A stretch of 64,000 bases of DNA from DAOUEO01 sp963763495 (lineage in GTDB: Bacteria > Chloroflexota > Dehalococcoidia > DSTF01 > JALHUB01): contig CAVXOY010000016.1 in NCBI GenBank assembly GCA_963763495.1, positions 62,001-126,000 on the forward strand. Direction: 5' to 3'. A model generated the notes under the pieces. It saw only the letters and a list, made by a program, of their open reading frames with translations, was not told where the DNA came from and made no database searches. How positions within the stretch are numbered: the first letter of the stretch is position 1; the number at the start of each line of letters is the position of its first letter. Shown here in pieces: positions 30,555 to 40,181 of this stretch. A program made the position numbers and the translations under genes.

Positions 30555-31802
30555 ATGGCAACGCCTACACCCAGTGCGAGCAAGAATCCCAACGTCCGCG
30601 GAGCCCTGGAAGAGGGCGAAGGCATCTTGCGCCTGGCCCCCTGCTGGGTGCCGCGCTCGTTCCTCATGCCGGGCCGCCGGCTGAAGCTGCACCCCGACGA
30701 CTACTACGCTCTGGGCGCGCATCGAGGCGGCATCGACGAGCGCTGGTTCGCCTCGACCACCGAGGCTGCCAACGACAACCGCCAGCCGGACGAGGGGCTA
30801 AGCTACGTCGTGCATGGCGACGGCCGCTTCACTCTGCGCGACGCCGTCGACGCTGAGGGCGTCAGGTTGATCGGCAAGGCGATGTGGGAGAAGTACGGGC
30901 GCTGGCCCGTCTTTTCCAAGTTCTTCGACAACCTGGGGCCTATCCCCCACCACATCCACCAGAACGATGCCCAGGCCAAGCTCGTCGGCCAGCAGGGAAA
31001 GCCTGAGGCCTACTATTTCCCCCCTCAGCCAAACAACACCGGGAACGCGTTCCCCCACACCTTCTTCGGTCTGGAACCCGGCACAACCAAGGAAGACATT
31101 CGCCGCTGCCTCGAGGACTGGAACAAGGGGGACAACGGTATCCTGGACTATTCGCGGGCCTACCGCCTCAAGCCGGGCACCGGTTGGCTAGTTCCTCCCT
31201 GCATCCTCCATGCCCCGGGATCGCTCTTGACCTACGAGCCCCAGTGGGGCAGCGACGTCTTCGGGATGTACCAGTCGATGGTCGAGGGACGCTATGTACC
31301 CTGGGACCTGCTTGTCAAGGACGTGCCCCAGGAGAAGCATCAGGACCTCGACTATCTCGTGGAGCAACTGGACTGGCCCTTGAACACGGACACCCACTTC
31401 AAAGACAGCCACTACATTGAGCCGATCCCCGTCGGCGACTCGTCGAGCGAGGGCTGGCTCGACCAGTGGATCACTTATGGGACGGTCAACGGGAAGCAGT
31501 GCTTCTCGGCCAAGGAACTGACCGTGCAGCCGGGCGTGAAGTGCACCATAAAGGACGGCGGCTCCTACGGCCTCATCACCGTGCAGGGCAGCGGCCGCAT
31601 CGGGAAGATGCGATTGGACACCCCCGTCATGATCCGCTTCGGAGAGATGACGGAAGACGAGGTCTTTGTCAGCCACGAGGCGGCCGTCCAGGGGGTGGTC
31701 TTCGAGAACACCGGGACGGAGCCGTTGGTGACACTACGCTACTTCGGCCCTGACACGTTCATCGACGTTCCGCAGGTCGGCGACCACAAGAAGAAGCGAT
31801 AG
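30555..31802 (+). CDS. cupin-type mannose-6-phosphate isomerase-like protein
   Basis: 415 residues from ATG 30555, with GGAAGG 8 nt upstream; a GTG three codons earlier is less well placed. The metal site of type I phosphomannose isomerases is recognisable: PHHIHQND, then GKPEAYYF about 25 residues on, and VPPCILHAPGS with the last His. The C-terminal half (PGVKCTIKDGGSYGLITVQGSG) is a second cupin barrel. The N-terminal RLAPCWVPRSFLMPGRRLKLHPDDYYALG is not typical of the housekeeping enzyme. Between a glycosidase and a rhamnosidase, an isomerase or epimerase for a released sugar is likely; the substrate is unknown. Confidence 0.7.
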   Translation: MATPTPSASKNPNVRGALEEGEGILRLAPCWVPRSFLMPGRRLKLHPDDYYALGAHRGGIDERWFASTTEAANDNRQPDEGLSYVVHGDGRFTLRDAVDAEGVRLIGKAMWEKYGRWPVFSKFFDNLGPIPHHIHQNDAQAKLVGQQGKPEAYYFPPQPNNTGNAFPHTFFGLEPGTTKEDIRRCLEDWNKGDNGILDYSRAYRLKPGTGWLVPPCILHAPGSLLTYEPQWGSDVFGMYQSMVEGRYVPWDLLVKDVPQEKHQDLDYLVEQLDWPLNTDTHFKDSHYIEPIPVGDSSSEGWLDQWITYGTVNGKQCFSAKELTVQPGVKCTIKDGGSYGLITVQGSGRIGKMRLDTPVMIRFGEMTEDEVFVSHEAAVQGVVFENTGTEPLVTLRYFGPDTFIDVPQVGDHKKKR

Positions 31803-31989
31803 ACACGGGACTCGCAGCCCGATTTCTTCAAGAGGGAAGGCCGAGAGATTGCCTCTCGATTAGGCAAGCATGAGTTTCGTTTATCATTCTGGGTATGCTA
31901 CGGTTAGCTCGGCTGAAAGACCGGGCTTTGCCTTCGCGAAGCTCCCTCCCCTTGCACCAGCGTCAGCACGAAAAACAGAGAGGTGAAGT

Positions 31990-34588
31990 ATGAGGCACCC
32001 CTTCATCCGCAGAGCGCACTGGGTATCACCCGTCATGTCAACAGTAGACCCCGGCGCCCTCTACGAAGTCTTCTTCTCCGGCCGCCACCCTGACCCCTCC
32101 GCAGAGATCAACGCCTTCTGGTACTTCCGCAAGACGTTCGACTTGCCATCGGCGCCCCAGCAGGCGATCGCCCACGTTTCAGCCGATGGGCGCTACCACC
32201 TTTATGTGAACGGGGTGTTCGTCGGGCGAGGACCGTCCCGCTGTGACCCCGCCTTCCAGTCCTTCGATACGCGCGATATTACTGCCCATCTGCATGCTGG
32301 GCGGAACGTCGTGGCGATCCTCCTCCACTCATACGGGCGAGACATGTCCTGGTACCAACTCCCTTCGCCGCTTCAGCTTACCGCCTGCGGGTGCGCCAAC
32401 GTCTTCTTCCAGGCTGACGTCGAACTGCCGGATGGGTCAAAGAAGGCGATTGACTCCGATGACTCCTGGCGCTACGCGAAGGCCGATGCCTGGAAGCAGG
32501 ACACTCGGGCCGGATCGGTCGGATTCATGGAGGTATTCGATGCCGGGAAGGCGGTTGACGGCTGGATGCTGCCCGACTTCGACGACGGCGGTTGGGAAAG
32601 GGCGCGGGACCTCCACCCGTTCGGCCCATTCCCCTACATGACGCCCCGCGCCATACCATATCTGGCTGAGGGGGAGCGACTGCCCTCTGCTATCGTCGGG
32701 TTCGCCGAGATAGAGCCGGCAAGGGATGCGGCCGACCCCTTCGAGCAGGCGGAACAGGAATCGATTCGAGAAGCCGCAGCCGGCCGGATCCAGGACGGCG
32801 AAGGGTTGCTTCAAGGGCGTCCGGCAACCGTTGCAGCGAACGAATCGCTCGATGCCTGTATCCTCTTTGATTTCGAGGACACGGTCACGGGCTATCCCCG
32901 GCTCGACGTGACTGCGCCCGCAGGAGCCATTATCGACGTCGCCTACTCTGAGCGATTGCGTGACGGAAAGGTGGAGCTGTCCGGAGCTAGGGCCCATTAC
33001 TTCATCAAACGTCCACCGCTACATTGCCCGCGATGGCCGCCAGACATGGGAGAAGTTCGAGTGGGTGGGCCTCCGCTATCTGCAGATTACGGTGCGGAAT
33101 CCGCAGGGCCCCGTCGTGATTCACAAGATTGCCCTGAACGAGACCGGGTATCCCGTGGAAGATAGGGGCTCGTTCGAGTGCTCTGATCCCCTGCTGAACC
33201 GCATTTGGCAGGCAGGCGCAAAGACCGTCCGCCGCTGCATGCATGACGGCTACGAGGACTGCCCTCTTCGCGAGCAGCGGCAGTGGATGGGCGACATTTA
33301 CGTCGAGGCGCTCACCAACTATGCGGCATTTGGGGATACTCAACTCGTCGCTCAGGCGCTGCGTCAGCTATCGCAGAGCCAGCGACCGGACGGCATGACG
33401 GCCATGGCAGCCCCCGGCGATCTGGCGGCCAGGGCATCGATCATGTCCATCCCTGACTGGGGTCTTTACTGGGTTCTCACGCTCGGCAAATACGTGGACT
33501 ATACCGGCGATCTGAGCCTGGCCGAGGAGATCATCGCCCCCGTGCTGAAGCTCCTCGACTGGTTCAATCGCTTCACGGACGAGCACGGCCTCCTGAACAA
33601 CCTCCCGGAGTGGACGCTGATCGACTGGGCCCACCTGGATCGCCGCGGCGAGAGCACAGCCTACAATGCCCTGTTCTACCGTACCCTCCGGATCACGGAA
33701 GACCTGGCCAACCGGCTGAGAATGCCGTTGATCGCCGAACGCTGCGCACAGCGCGCAGACCGCATCCGCGATGCCCTGAACGTCCGCCTCTGGGATGAGG
33801 AGCGGGGCGTCTACGTGGACGCCTGCGTCGACGGCGAGAGAGGCCGTCGCGTGAGCCAGCAGGCGAACTCCGTCTGCATCGCCTACGGAATCGCTCCCAA
33901 GGAGCGGTGGGACCGCATATTCGACGCCATCCTCGATGAGACGCGTCTCGTCATCACGCGCACGGGAATGCGCTCAGCCGATATCCCGGAGCCCGACTTC
34001 GATGAGGAACGAAACATAGTAACGGCGCAGCCCTTCTTCATGCATCACGTCCACCGCGCCCTCATCGCCGCCGGCCGCTATGGCGACCTGCTGGATAACA
34101 TCCGCCGGCGCTGGGGCGCCATGATTGAGGCGGGCGCAACGACGATCTGGGAGGTGTGGCATCCTTTGGTGAGTCAGTGCCACGGCTGGTCGACCACACC
34201 GACCTTCGACCTATCGACCGAGGTGCTGGGAGTAGCCTCTCTGGAGCCCGGCTTCGCCCGCGTCAGAATCGCGCCTCAGCCTGCCGATCTGGAATGGGCG
34301 AAGGGTGTCTTCCCCACCGTCAAGGGTGATATTCCCGTCAACTGGGAAAAGAAGGACGGTGGCTTCCTTCTAAACGCTACCGTCCCGGCGGGCTGCACAG
34401 CGGAGGTCACGCTGCCCTCTCATCCCGGCGGATGGCGGGAGGTACGCGTCGATGAGGCCGGCGACGTGCTATCCGATGAGGCAGCCAGGTCGCGGGCTGA
34501 GATCGTGGATGTTATCCTAGTTGAGGATAGTGTCACGCTCGTCGTCGCTGGCCCGCGCGAGATAAGGGTTGAAGCGAAACATGGCTGA
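31990..34588 (+). CDS. alpha-L-rhamnosidase (GH78), one frameshift
   Basis: About 865 residues. The N-terminal part is beta-sandwich (FWYFRKTFDLP, AHVSADGRYHLYVNGVFVGRGP, HLHAGRNVVAILLHSYG) as in GH78 enzymes. The frame changes near 33000; the rest follows as WEKFEWVGLRYLQITV, then the (alpha/alpha)6 barrel. The GH78 active-site stretch DGYEDCPLREQRQWMGDI provides acidic residues, with the general-acid Glu expected in REQR, and PEWTLIDWAHLDRRGE and ATTIWEVWHP carry further catalytic-region acids. No signal peptide. It releases L-rhamnose for the following genes. Its TGA overlaps the rhaI start by 8 nt. Confidence 0.88.
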
Positions 34589-35806
34589 TCACTCGGAGAC
34601 GTACGCCCTCCTGATGGCGAATCTGACCGAGCAAGGGCCTGGATGTCGAGGCCGTCAAGCAGTCCCTCAAGTCCCAGCACATTGAGACACCCTCGTGGGG
34701 ATACGGCGACAGCGGCACCCGCTTCGCCGTTTTCCCTTGGCCGGGAGCCGCCCGCGACGTGCGGGAGAAGCTGGCCGACGCCGCCATGGTGCACAGACTT
34801 ACCGGCGTCTGCCCATCGGTCGCCCTTCACATCCCCTGGGACAAGGTCGACGACTGGGCAGAGCTGAAGGGCTACGCCGAGTCGCTGGGCATGCGCATCG
34901 GCGCCATCAACCCCAACCTCTTCCAGGACGAGGCCTACAAGCTGGGCAGCGCCTGCCACCCGGACGCGGCTGTCAGGCGGCAGGCCGTCGAGCACATGCT
35001 GGAGTGCGTGGAGATCGCGAAGGCCACGGGCTCGACGCTTCTCAGCCTGTGGTTCGCCGACGGCACGAACTACGCCGGCCAGGACTCGCTGCGCGAGCGC
35101 AAGCACCGCCTCCTGGAGTCGCTGCGGCAGGTCTACGCCGCCATGCCGCCGGAGATGCGCATGCTCATCGAGTACAAGTTCTTCGAGCCGGCGTTCTACC
35201 ACACCGATCTGCCGGACTGGGGCACGGCCTACGCAATGGCCCTGAAGCTGGGGCCGCAGGCGCAGGTGCTGGTCGACACGGGGCACCATCCCCAGGGGAC
35301 GAACGTCGAGCAGATCGTCGCCTTCCTGCTCGACGAAGGCAAGCTGGGCGGATTCCACTTCAACGCCCGCAAGTACGCTGACGACGACCTGATCGTGGGC
35401 TCGGTCAACCCCTTTGAGCTCTTCCTCATCTACAACGAGCTGGCCGCCGACCGCCGAGGCAGCGCGCGACGTGGCATACATGATTGACCAGAGCCACAAC
35501 ATCGAAGCCAAGATCGAGGCGATGGTGCTGTCGGTGCTCAACGTCCAGACGGCATATGCCCGGGCGCTGATCGTCGACCGCAGGGCGCTGGCGGAGCGGC
35601 AGGCGGCAGGCGACGTCCTGGGCGCTCACCGCGTTCTCACCGACGCCTTCGAAACGGACGTGCGCCCCTTGCTCGCGCAGGTACGCGTCGAGATGGGACT
35701 GCACCCCGATCCCATCGCTGCCCTCAAAGAGAGCGGCTACGAGGAGAGGATAGCGCAAGCGCGGGGCGTTTCAAGCGGAGAGGGCAGCGGATTCCCCACG
35801 GCCTGA
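34581..35806 (+). CDS. rhaI: L-rhamnose isomerase, RhaI (Pseudomonas stutzeri) type, two frameshifts
   Basis: Converts L-rhamnose to L-rhamnulose. About 408 residues. The start MADHSETYALLMANL reads in one frame to about 34640, the main part (ETPSWGYGDSGTRFAVFPWPG to PFELFLIYNEL) in another, and the tail (EAARDVAYMIDQSHNIEAKIEAM to the TGA at 35804) in a third. Metal-binding regions of the xylose-isomerase-like barrel are visible: MLIEYKFFEPAFYHT, VLVDTGHHPQGTNVEQIVAFL and GFHFNARKYADDDL, the last being a hallmark of this type. It overlaps the rhamnosidase gene and lies 12 nt before the AOR gene, so one operon is likely. Confidence 0.9.
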
Positions 35807-35818
35807 CAGGAGACCAGT

Positions 35819-37605
35819 TTGCAGGGCTGGATTGGCAAGATCCTCGAAGTCGATCTGAGCAGCGGAAGAATCGAGTCACGTCCGCTCGACGCCGAGATGG
35901 CGCGGCTGTTCCTGGGCGGGCGAGGCCTGGGGGCGCGTCTGCTCTGGGATATGGTTGGCCCAGAAGTCGATCCTCTCTCACCGGAGAACGTTCTCATTTT
36001 CTGCACGGGCCCGCTTACGGCGACAGCCTTTCAGACGAGCAACCGCTTCTCGGTCAGCACGAAGTCGCCGCTCACCGGCACCATCCTAGACGCCAACTCC
36101 GGCGGTTTCTGGGGGATGCGTCTCAAGCGCAGCGGTCTCGACGCACTCATCGTCAAAGGCCGCGCTGACAAGCCCGTTTACCTGGAGATAACGCCGGGCG
36201 GAGCAACAGCTGAAGGACGCCTCCCATCTCTGGGGCAAAGACGGTGCCGCGAGACGACCCGAGAACTGGGCCAGGCGATCGGGGCGCAACGTCCTCTGCA
36301 TCGGGCCGGCGGGCGAGAAGCTCGTGCGCATCGCCGCCATCATGAACGACGGCAAGCGCGCCCTCGGCCGCGGCGGCACAGGCGCGGTCATGGGTTCGAA
36401 GAACCTGAAGGCGATCGTCGTCGAGGGTGACGGGAAGGTTGAGCTTGCCGACCGCGAGCGTTTCCGCTTCGTCAGGTATGAGGCGAGCAAGCACCTCACG
36501 GCGAACCCTCTCACCGCGCAGGCGCTGCCTCAGTTCGGAACGGCCAGCGTCGTCAACGTCGTGAACATCATCGGCGCGCTCCCTACCCGCAACTTCCAGC
36601 AGTCGCAGTTCGAGCAGGCTGAGGAGATATCAGGCGAGGCGATCACCGACAAGATCCTGGTCAAGAAGACGCGCCTGCTGGGCCTGTCCCATCGCCTGCA
36701 CGCGCGTCACCAAGACAGCGCACCAAGAGGGCGAGGGACCGGAGTACGAGTCGGTCTGGGCGTTGGGCGCGGCCTGCGGCATCGGCGACCTGGAGGCGAT
36801 CACCGAGGCCAACTACCTGTGCAACGACCTGGGACTCGACACCATCTCCACCGGCTCAACCATCGCCTGCGCCATGGAGATGGCGGAGCGGGGCATCATC
36901 GACTCCGATCTGCGCTTTGGCCGCGCCGACCTACTGGAGTCGACGATCCGCGACATCGCCGACCGGCGCGGGCTCGGCGACGAGCTGGCCGAGGGGAGCA
37001 GGCGCTTCGCCGAGAAGCACGGGGCGGGCGAGTACTCGATGAGCGTCAAGGGAATGGAGATGCCCGCCTATGACCCGCGCGGCATGCAGGGTCAGGGGCT
37101 GCTCTTCGCCACCTCGAACCGAGGCGCCTGCCACATGCGCGGCAATATGCTCGGCCCCGAGGTGCTGGGGTTGCCCAAGCTGGTGCATCGCCTTCAGGTG
37201 CAGGGCAAGGCAGGCATGGTCATACTGCACCAGAACAGCGCCGCCGCTATCGACTCTCTGGTAATCTGCAAGTTCGCGAACATGGCCGTGGCCGAGGAGT
37301 ACCTGGCGCGGGCATTGACGGCTGCGACCGGCGTTTCCTATTCTACAGGCGACCTCATCCGCACGGGCGAGAGGATCTGGAACATGGAGCGGTTGTACAA
37401 TCTCCGAGAGGGGTTCAGCCGGGCTGACGATACCCTGCCGCGACGTATGCTGGAGGAACCGGTGGCTGAAGGGCCCAGCAAAGGCTCGGTATCGCACGTG
37501 CTGGAGATGCTCGACGAGTACTACAGCTTCCGCGGCTGGGACGAGGACGGCGTGCCCACCAAGGAGAAGCTGGAGGAGCTAGGGCTGCAAGACCTGCTGC
37601 GATAA
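35819..37605 (+). CDS. aldehyde:ferredoxin oxidoreductase (tungstopterin family), several frameshifts
   Basis: Oxidises aldehydes to acids with ferredoxin, using a tungsten bis-pterin and a 4Fe-4S cluster. A TTG start at 35819 follows AGGAGA, giving MQGWIGKILEVDLSSG, the usual N-terminus. Domain 1 has LFLGGRGLGARLLWDMV and GPLTATAFQTSNRFSVSTKSPLTG. Frame changes fall near 36200, 36240-36290 and 36675. In the corrected frame at about 36675-36710 the cluster motif reads CWACPIACTRV (CxxCxxxC), and the fourth Cys is in DSLVICKF near 37270. GRGGTGAVMGSKNLKAIVVEG is the pterin-contacting stretch. About 595 residues, normal length. Position between rhaI and the aldolase suggests L-lactaldehyde as substrate; this is inference. 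Confidence 0.9.
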
Positions 37606-37614
37606 GCAGGACGC

Positions 37615-38244
37615 TTGCTGACAAATGAGAGAATGATCGACGAAATAGTCATCCGCCAGTTCCAGGAGATAGGGCGAGACCTCTATGTAGCAGACCTCGT
37701 CTCTTCGCATGGCGGCAACATCAGTGTGCGCTTCGGCGATCGCGTGATCATCAAGCGACGGGGCGCCATGCTGGGGCGTCTCAAGGAAGTCGACCTCATC
37801 GAGACAGGGCTGACAAAGCCGGACAGCGGCGTCATGCTCGCCTCGACAGAGCTGGTCGTGCACCGTGCCATCTACATGACGACGCCGGCGCTGGCGGTCG
37901 TGCACGCCCACCCCCGCACGGCCATCGCTCTCTCCCTCTCCCGCGATGAGATCGTGCCCATAGACAACGAGGCATCTTACCTCTTGCACAAGGTGCCGGT
38001 GATCACGGCGGAGTTCGCGTCGGGGTCGTCCGAGATGGTGGAGAAGCTGCCGGCCGCCCTTCAGGAGTACAAGATCGTAATGCTGCGCGGCCACGGCTGC
38101 TTCGCCATCGGCCAGACGCTGGACGAGGCGTTCCAATGGGTCTCCTGCCTGGAGGAGGCCTGCCAGATCATCCTGGCGGCAAAGACAATCGACGAACCGC
38201 TCATCGAGTACCGGAAGATGAGTGAGGACTACAAGACCTGGTAG
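37615..38244 (+). CDS. class II aldolase (L-rhamnulose/L-fuculose-1-phosphate aldolase-like)
   Basis: 209 residues, intact. Zinc-enzyme motifs: DLVSSHGGNISVR near residue 28, TKPDSGVMLASTE with the phosphate-binding part, the paired His in VVHAHPRTA near residue 97, and the third His in MLRGHGCFAIG. It starts at TTG 37615 after GCAGGAC, or at ATG 37633. In this cluster it should split L-rhamnulose 1-phosphate to DHAP and L-lactaldehyde. It is 9 nt after the AOR stop. Confidence 0.88.
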   Translation: MLTNERMIDEIVIRQFQEIGRDLYVADLVSSHGGNISVRFGDRVIIKRRGAMLGRLKEVDLIETGLTKPDSGVMLASTELVVHRAIYMTTPALAVVHAHPRTAIALSLSRDEIVPIDNEASYLLHKVPVITAEFASGSSEMVEKLPAALQEYKIVMLRGHGCFAIGQTLDEAFQWVSCLEEACQIILAAKTIDEPLIEYRKMSEDYKTW

Positions 38245-38421
38245 TCTCTCGCCCGATTACCGATTCGCCCGCAGTCAGCAATGCCGCACAGCGTCGACCG
38301 GCTCTCCCTCGATCTGTGAGCCGGAAGCAGTCGTCGTCTGCTTGGTTGCGGGAAGAGAATGCTGGACTGGAAATGACAACCAGGCGTTCGTCCCGGCAAT
38401 TGGACCTGTTGCGGGAGTTTC

Positions 38422-38595
38422 GAGATCGGCGCGAACAGGATAGCAGTCGTGCGCGGCCACGGCTCGTTCGCGGTGGGAAAGACGGTTGAGGAGGCCTACG
38501 AGTGGACATCCTGCCTGGAGCAGGCCAGCCGCGTCATCCTATCATCGATGCTGATCAAAGGGCTCGCAGGCCAGCGCAGCACGAAGGGCGGCTAG
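38422..38595 (+). pseudogene. C-terminal remnant of a second class II aldolase
   Basis: In one frame the stretch reads EIGANRIAVVRGHGSFAVG, then TVEEAYEWTSCLEQASRVIL and a TAG at 38593. It aligns with the end of the intact aldolase just upstream (KIVMLRGHGCFAIGQTLDEAFQWVSCLEEACQIIL). The N-terminal two thirds, including the paired zinc histidines, are missing. The 177 nt before it hold nothing I recognise. Divergence from the intact copy argues for an old duplication. Confidence 0.75.
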
Positions 38596-38629
38596 CGAGT
38601 CCTTATCCCAAGAGGGTAATTCCACAACC

Positions 38630-40120
38630 ATGACTGAGAAGTTCCTTGCCTTCGATCTAGGAGCCGAGAGCGGGCGCGCCATGCTGGGCCGCTACGATGG
38701 CGAACGGTTGCGCTTGACTGAGGTGCATCGCTTCGCCAACGGGCCCATCCGCGCGGCGGACGGGCTCCACTGGGACGTCCAGCGGCTGTTCGAGGAGATG
38801 AAGCACGGCCTGGCCCTCTGCCGGGAGCAGTACGGGCGTCCGGCGAGCATCGGCGTCGATACTTGGGGGGTCGACTTCGCCCTGTTGGACGAGCGAGGCA
38901 AGCTGCTCGGCGAGCCGTTCCACTATCGGGACAGCCGCACCGAGGGGGTGATGGAGGAGGCGTTCAAGCGTGTGCCACGCGCCGAGATCTTCGAGCAGAC
39001 GGGGATCCAGTTCCTGCCATTCAACACGCTGTACCAGCTCTTCTCCATGGTTCTGGGCGGTTCACCGGTTCTCGAGCAGGCGCACACGTTCCTCACCATT
39101 CCCGACCTACTGAACTACTGGCTGACGGGTCGAACCGTCTGCGAGTTCACCAACGCCACGACGACTCAGTTCTACAACCCGCGGGAAGGCACCTGGGCGA
39201 CCTCGCTTCTTGACAGGCTCGGCATCCCGACCGGCTTCTTGCCGCCGATCGTCCCACCGGGAACCGTTCTCGGAGATCTCTTGCCGTCCATCGCCGAGGA
39301 GACAGGGCTGGACGGGGTACCGGTTGTGGCGCCCGCCTGCCACGACACAGGCTCGGCGGTGGCAGCGGTACCCACCAGCGAGAGCGACTACGCCTATATC
39401 AGTTCCGGCACCTGGTCACTGGTGGGTGTCGAGGTTCCGGAGCCGGTGATAACGGCGCAGAGCCTCGCCAACAACTTCACGAATGAAGGCGGGGTGGGCG
39501 GCCACTTTCGCCTGCTCCGAAACGTGATGGGCCTGTGGCTGCTCCAGGAGTGTCGGCGAGCGTGGGCAGAGCAGGGCCAATCTCTTTCTTACGATGAGAT
39601 CGCCAGTCTGGCTGAGGCAGCGCCGCCATTCGCGGCGATCATCGAGCCGGATGATCCGTCTTTCCTCAGCCCTTCCGACATGCCGAGCGCGATCAGAGCC
39701 TTCTGTCACGACAGCGGTCAGGCGGCGCCGCAGGACAAAGGGTCGATGGCACGGTGTGTGCTGGAGAGCCTGGCCCTCAAGTACCGATGGATATTCGAAC
39801 GAATCGAGGAGATGCAGGGCCGCCGGATTAGGGCCATCCACGTGGTCGGCGGCGGCTCGCAGAATCGCCTGCTCTGCCAGTTCACGGCCAATGCAACGGG
39901 AACGCCGGTCCTGGCAGGGCCGGTAGAGGCGACGGCCATCGGAAACGTCGTTGTCCAAGCGATGGCGCTGGGGCACCTGTCGTCGCTGGAGGAAGGTCGG
40001 GAATTGGTGCGGCGCTCGTTCGAGATAACAGCCTACGAGCCCACTGAGGGCGCCCTCTGGGATGAAGCCTACGCCCGCTTCTTGAGCCTTCTAGAACGCT
40101 CCGGGGCCATCCAGGAATAA
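38630..40120 (+). CDS. rhaB: rhamnulokinase
   Basis: Phosphorylates L-rhamnulose with ATP. 496 residues, intact, FGGY kinase fold. FLAFDLGAESGRAMLG is the first phosphate-binding loop; SIGVDTWGVDFALLD with GEPFHYRDSRTEGVMEEAFKRVP is distinctive for rhamnulokinase; YISSGTWSLVGVE and HVVGGGSQNRLLCQFTANATG form the ATP-binding half. It is the last gene of the cluster and is followed by a hairpin. Confidence 0.95.
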   Translation: MTEKFLAFDLGAESGRAMLGRYDGERLRLTEVHRFANGPIRAADGLHWDVQRLFEEMKHGLALCREQYGRPASIGVDTWGVDFALLDERGKLLGEPFHYRDSRTEGVMEEAFKRVPRAEIFEQTGIQFLPFNTLYQLFSMVLGGSPVLEQAHTFLTIPDLLNYWLTGRTVCEFTNATTTQFYNPREGTWATSLLDRLGIPTGFLPPIVPPGTVLGDLLPSIAEETGLDGVPVVAPACHDTGSAVAAVPTSESDYAYISSGTWSLVGVEVPEPVITAQSLANNFTNEGGVGGHFRLLRNVMGLWLLQECRRAWAEQGQSLSYDEIASLAEAAPPFAAIIEPDDPSFLSPSDMPSAIRAFCHDSGQAAPQDKGSMARCVLESLALKYRWIFERIEEMQGRRIRAIHVVGGGSQNRLLCQFTANATGTPVLAGPVEATAIGNVVVQAMALGHLSSLEEGRELVRRSFEITAYEPTEGALWDEAYARFLSLLERSGAIQE

Positions 40121-40126
40121 CGCTCT

Positions 40127-40151
40127 TGCCCGCAACACCGAGGCGCGGGCA
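40127..40151 (+). terminator. hairpin between convergent rhaB and the ABC binding-protein gene
   Basis: TGCCCGC (40127-40133) pairs with GCGGGCA (40145-40151). It is followed by TCTCTATT on the + side, a weak T tract. The position between two convergent gene ends supports a terminator, possibly for both strands. Confidence 0.5.
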
Positions 40152-40181
40152 TCTCTATTGCTGTGAACGCCCCGCTCAGTC

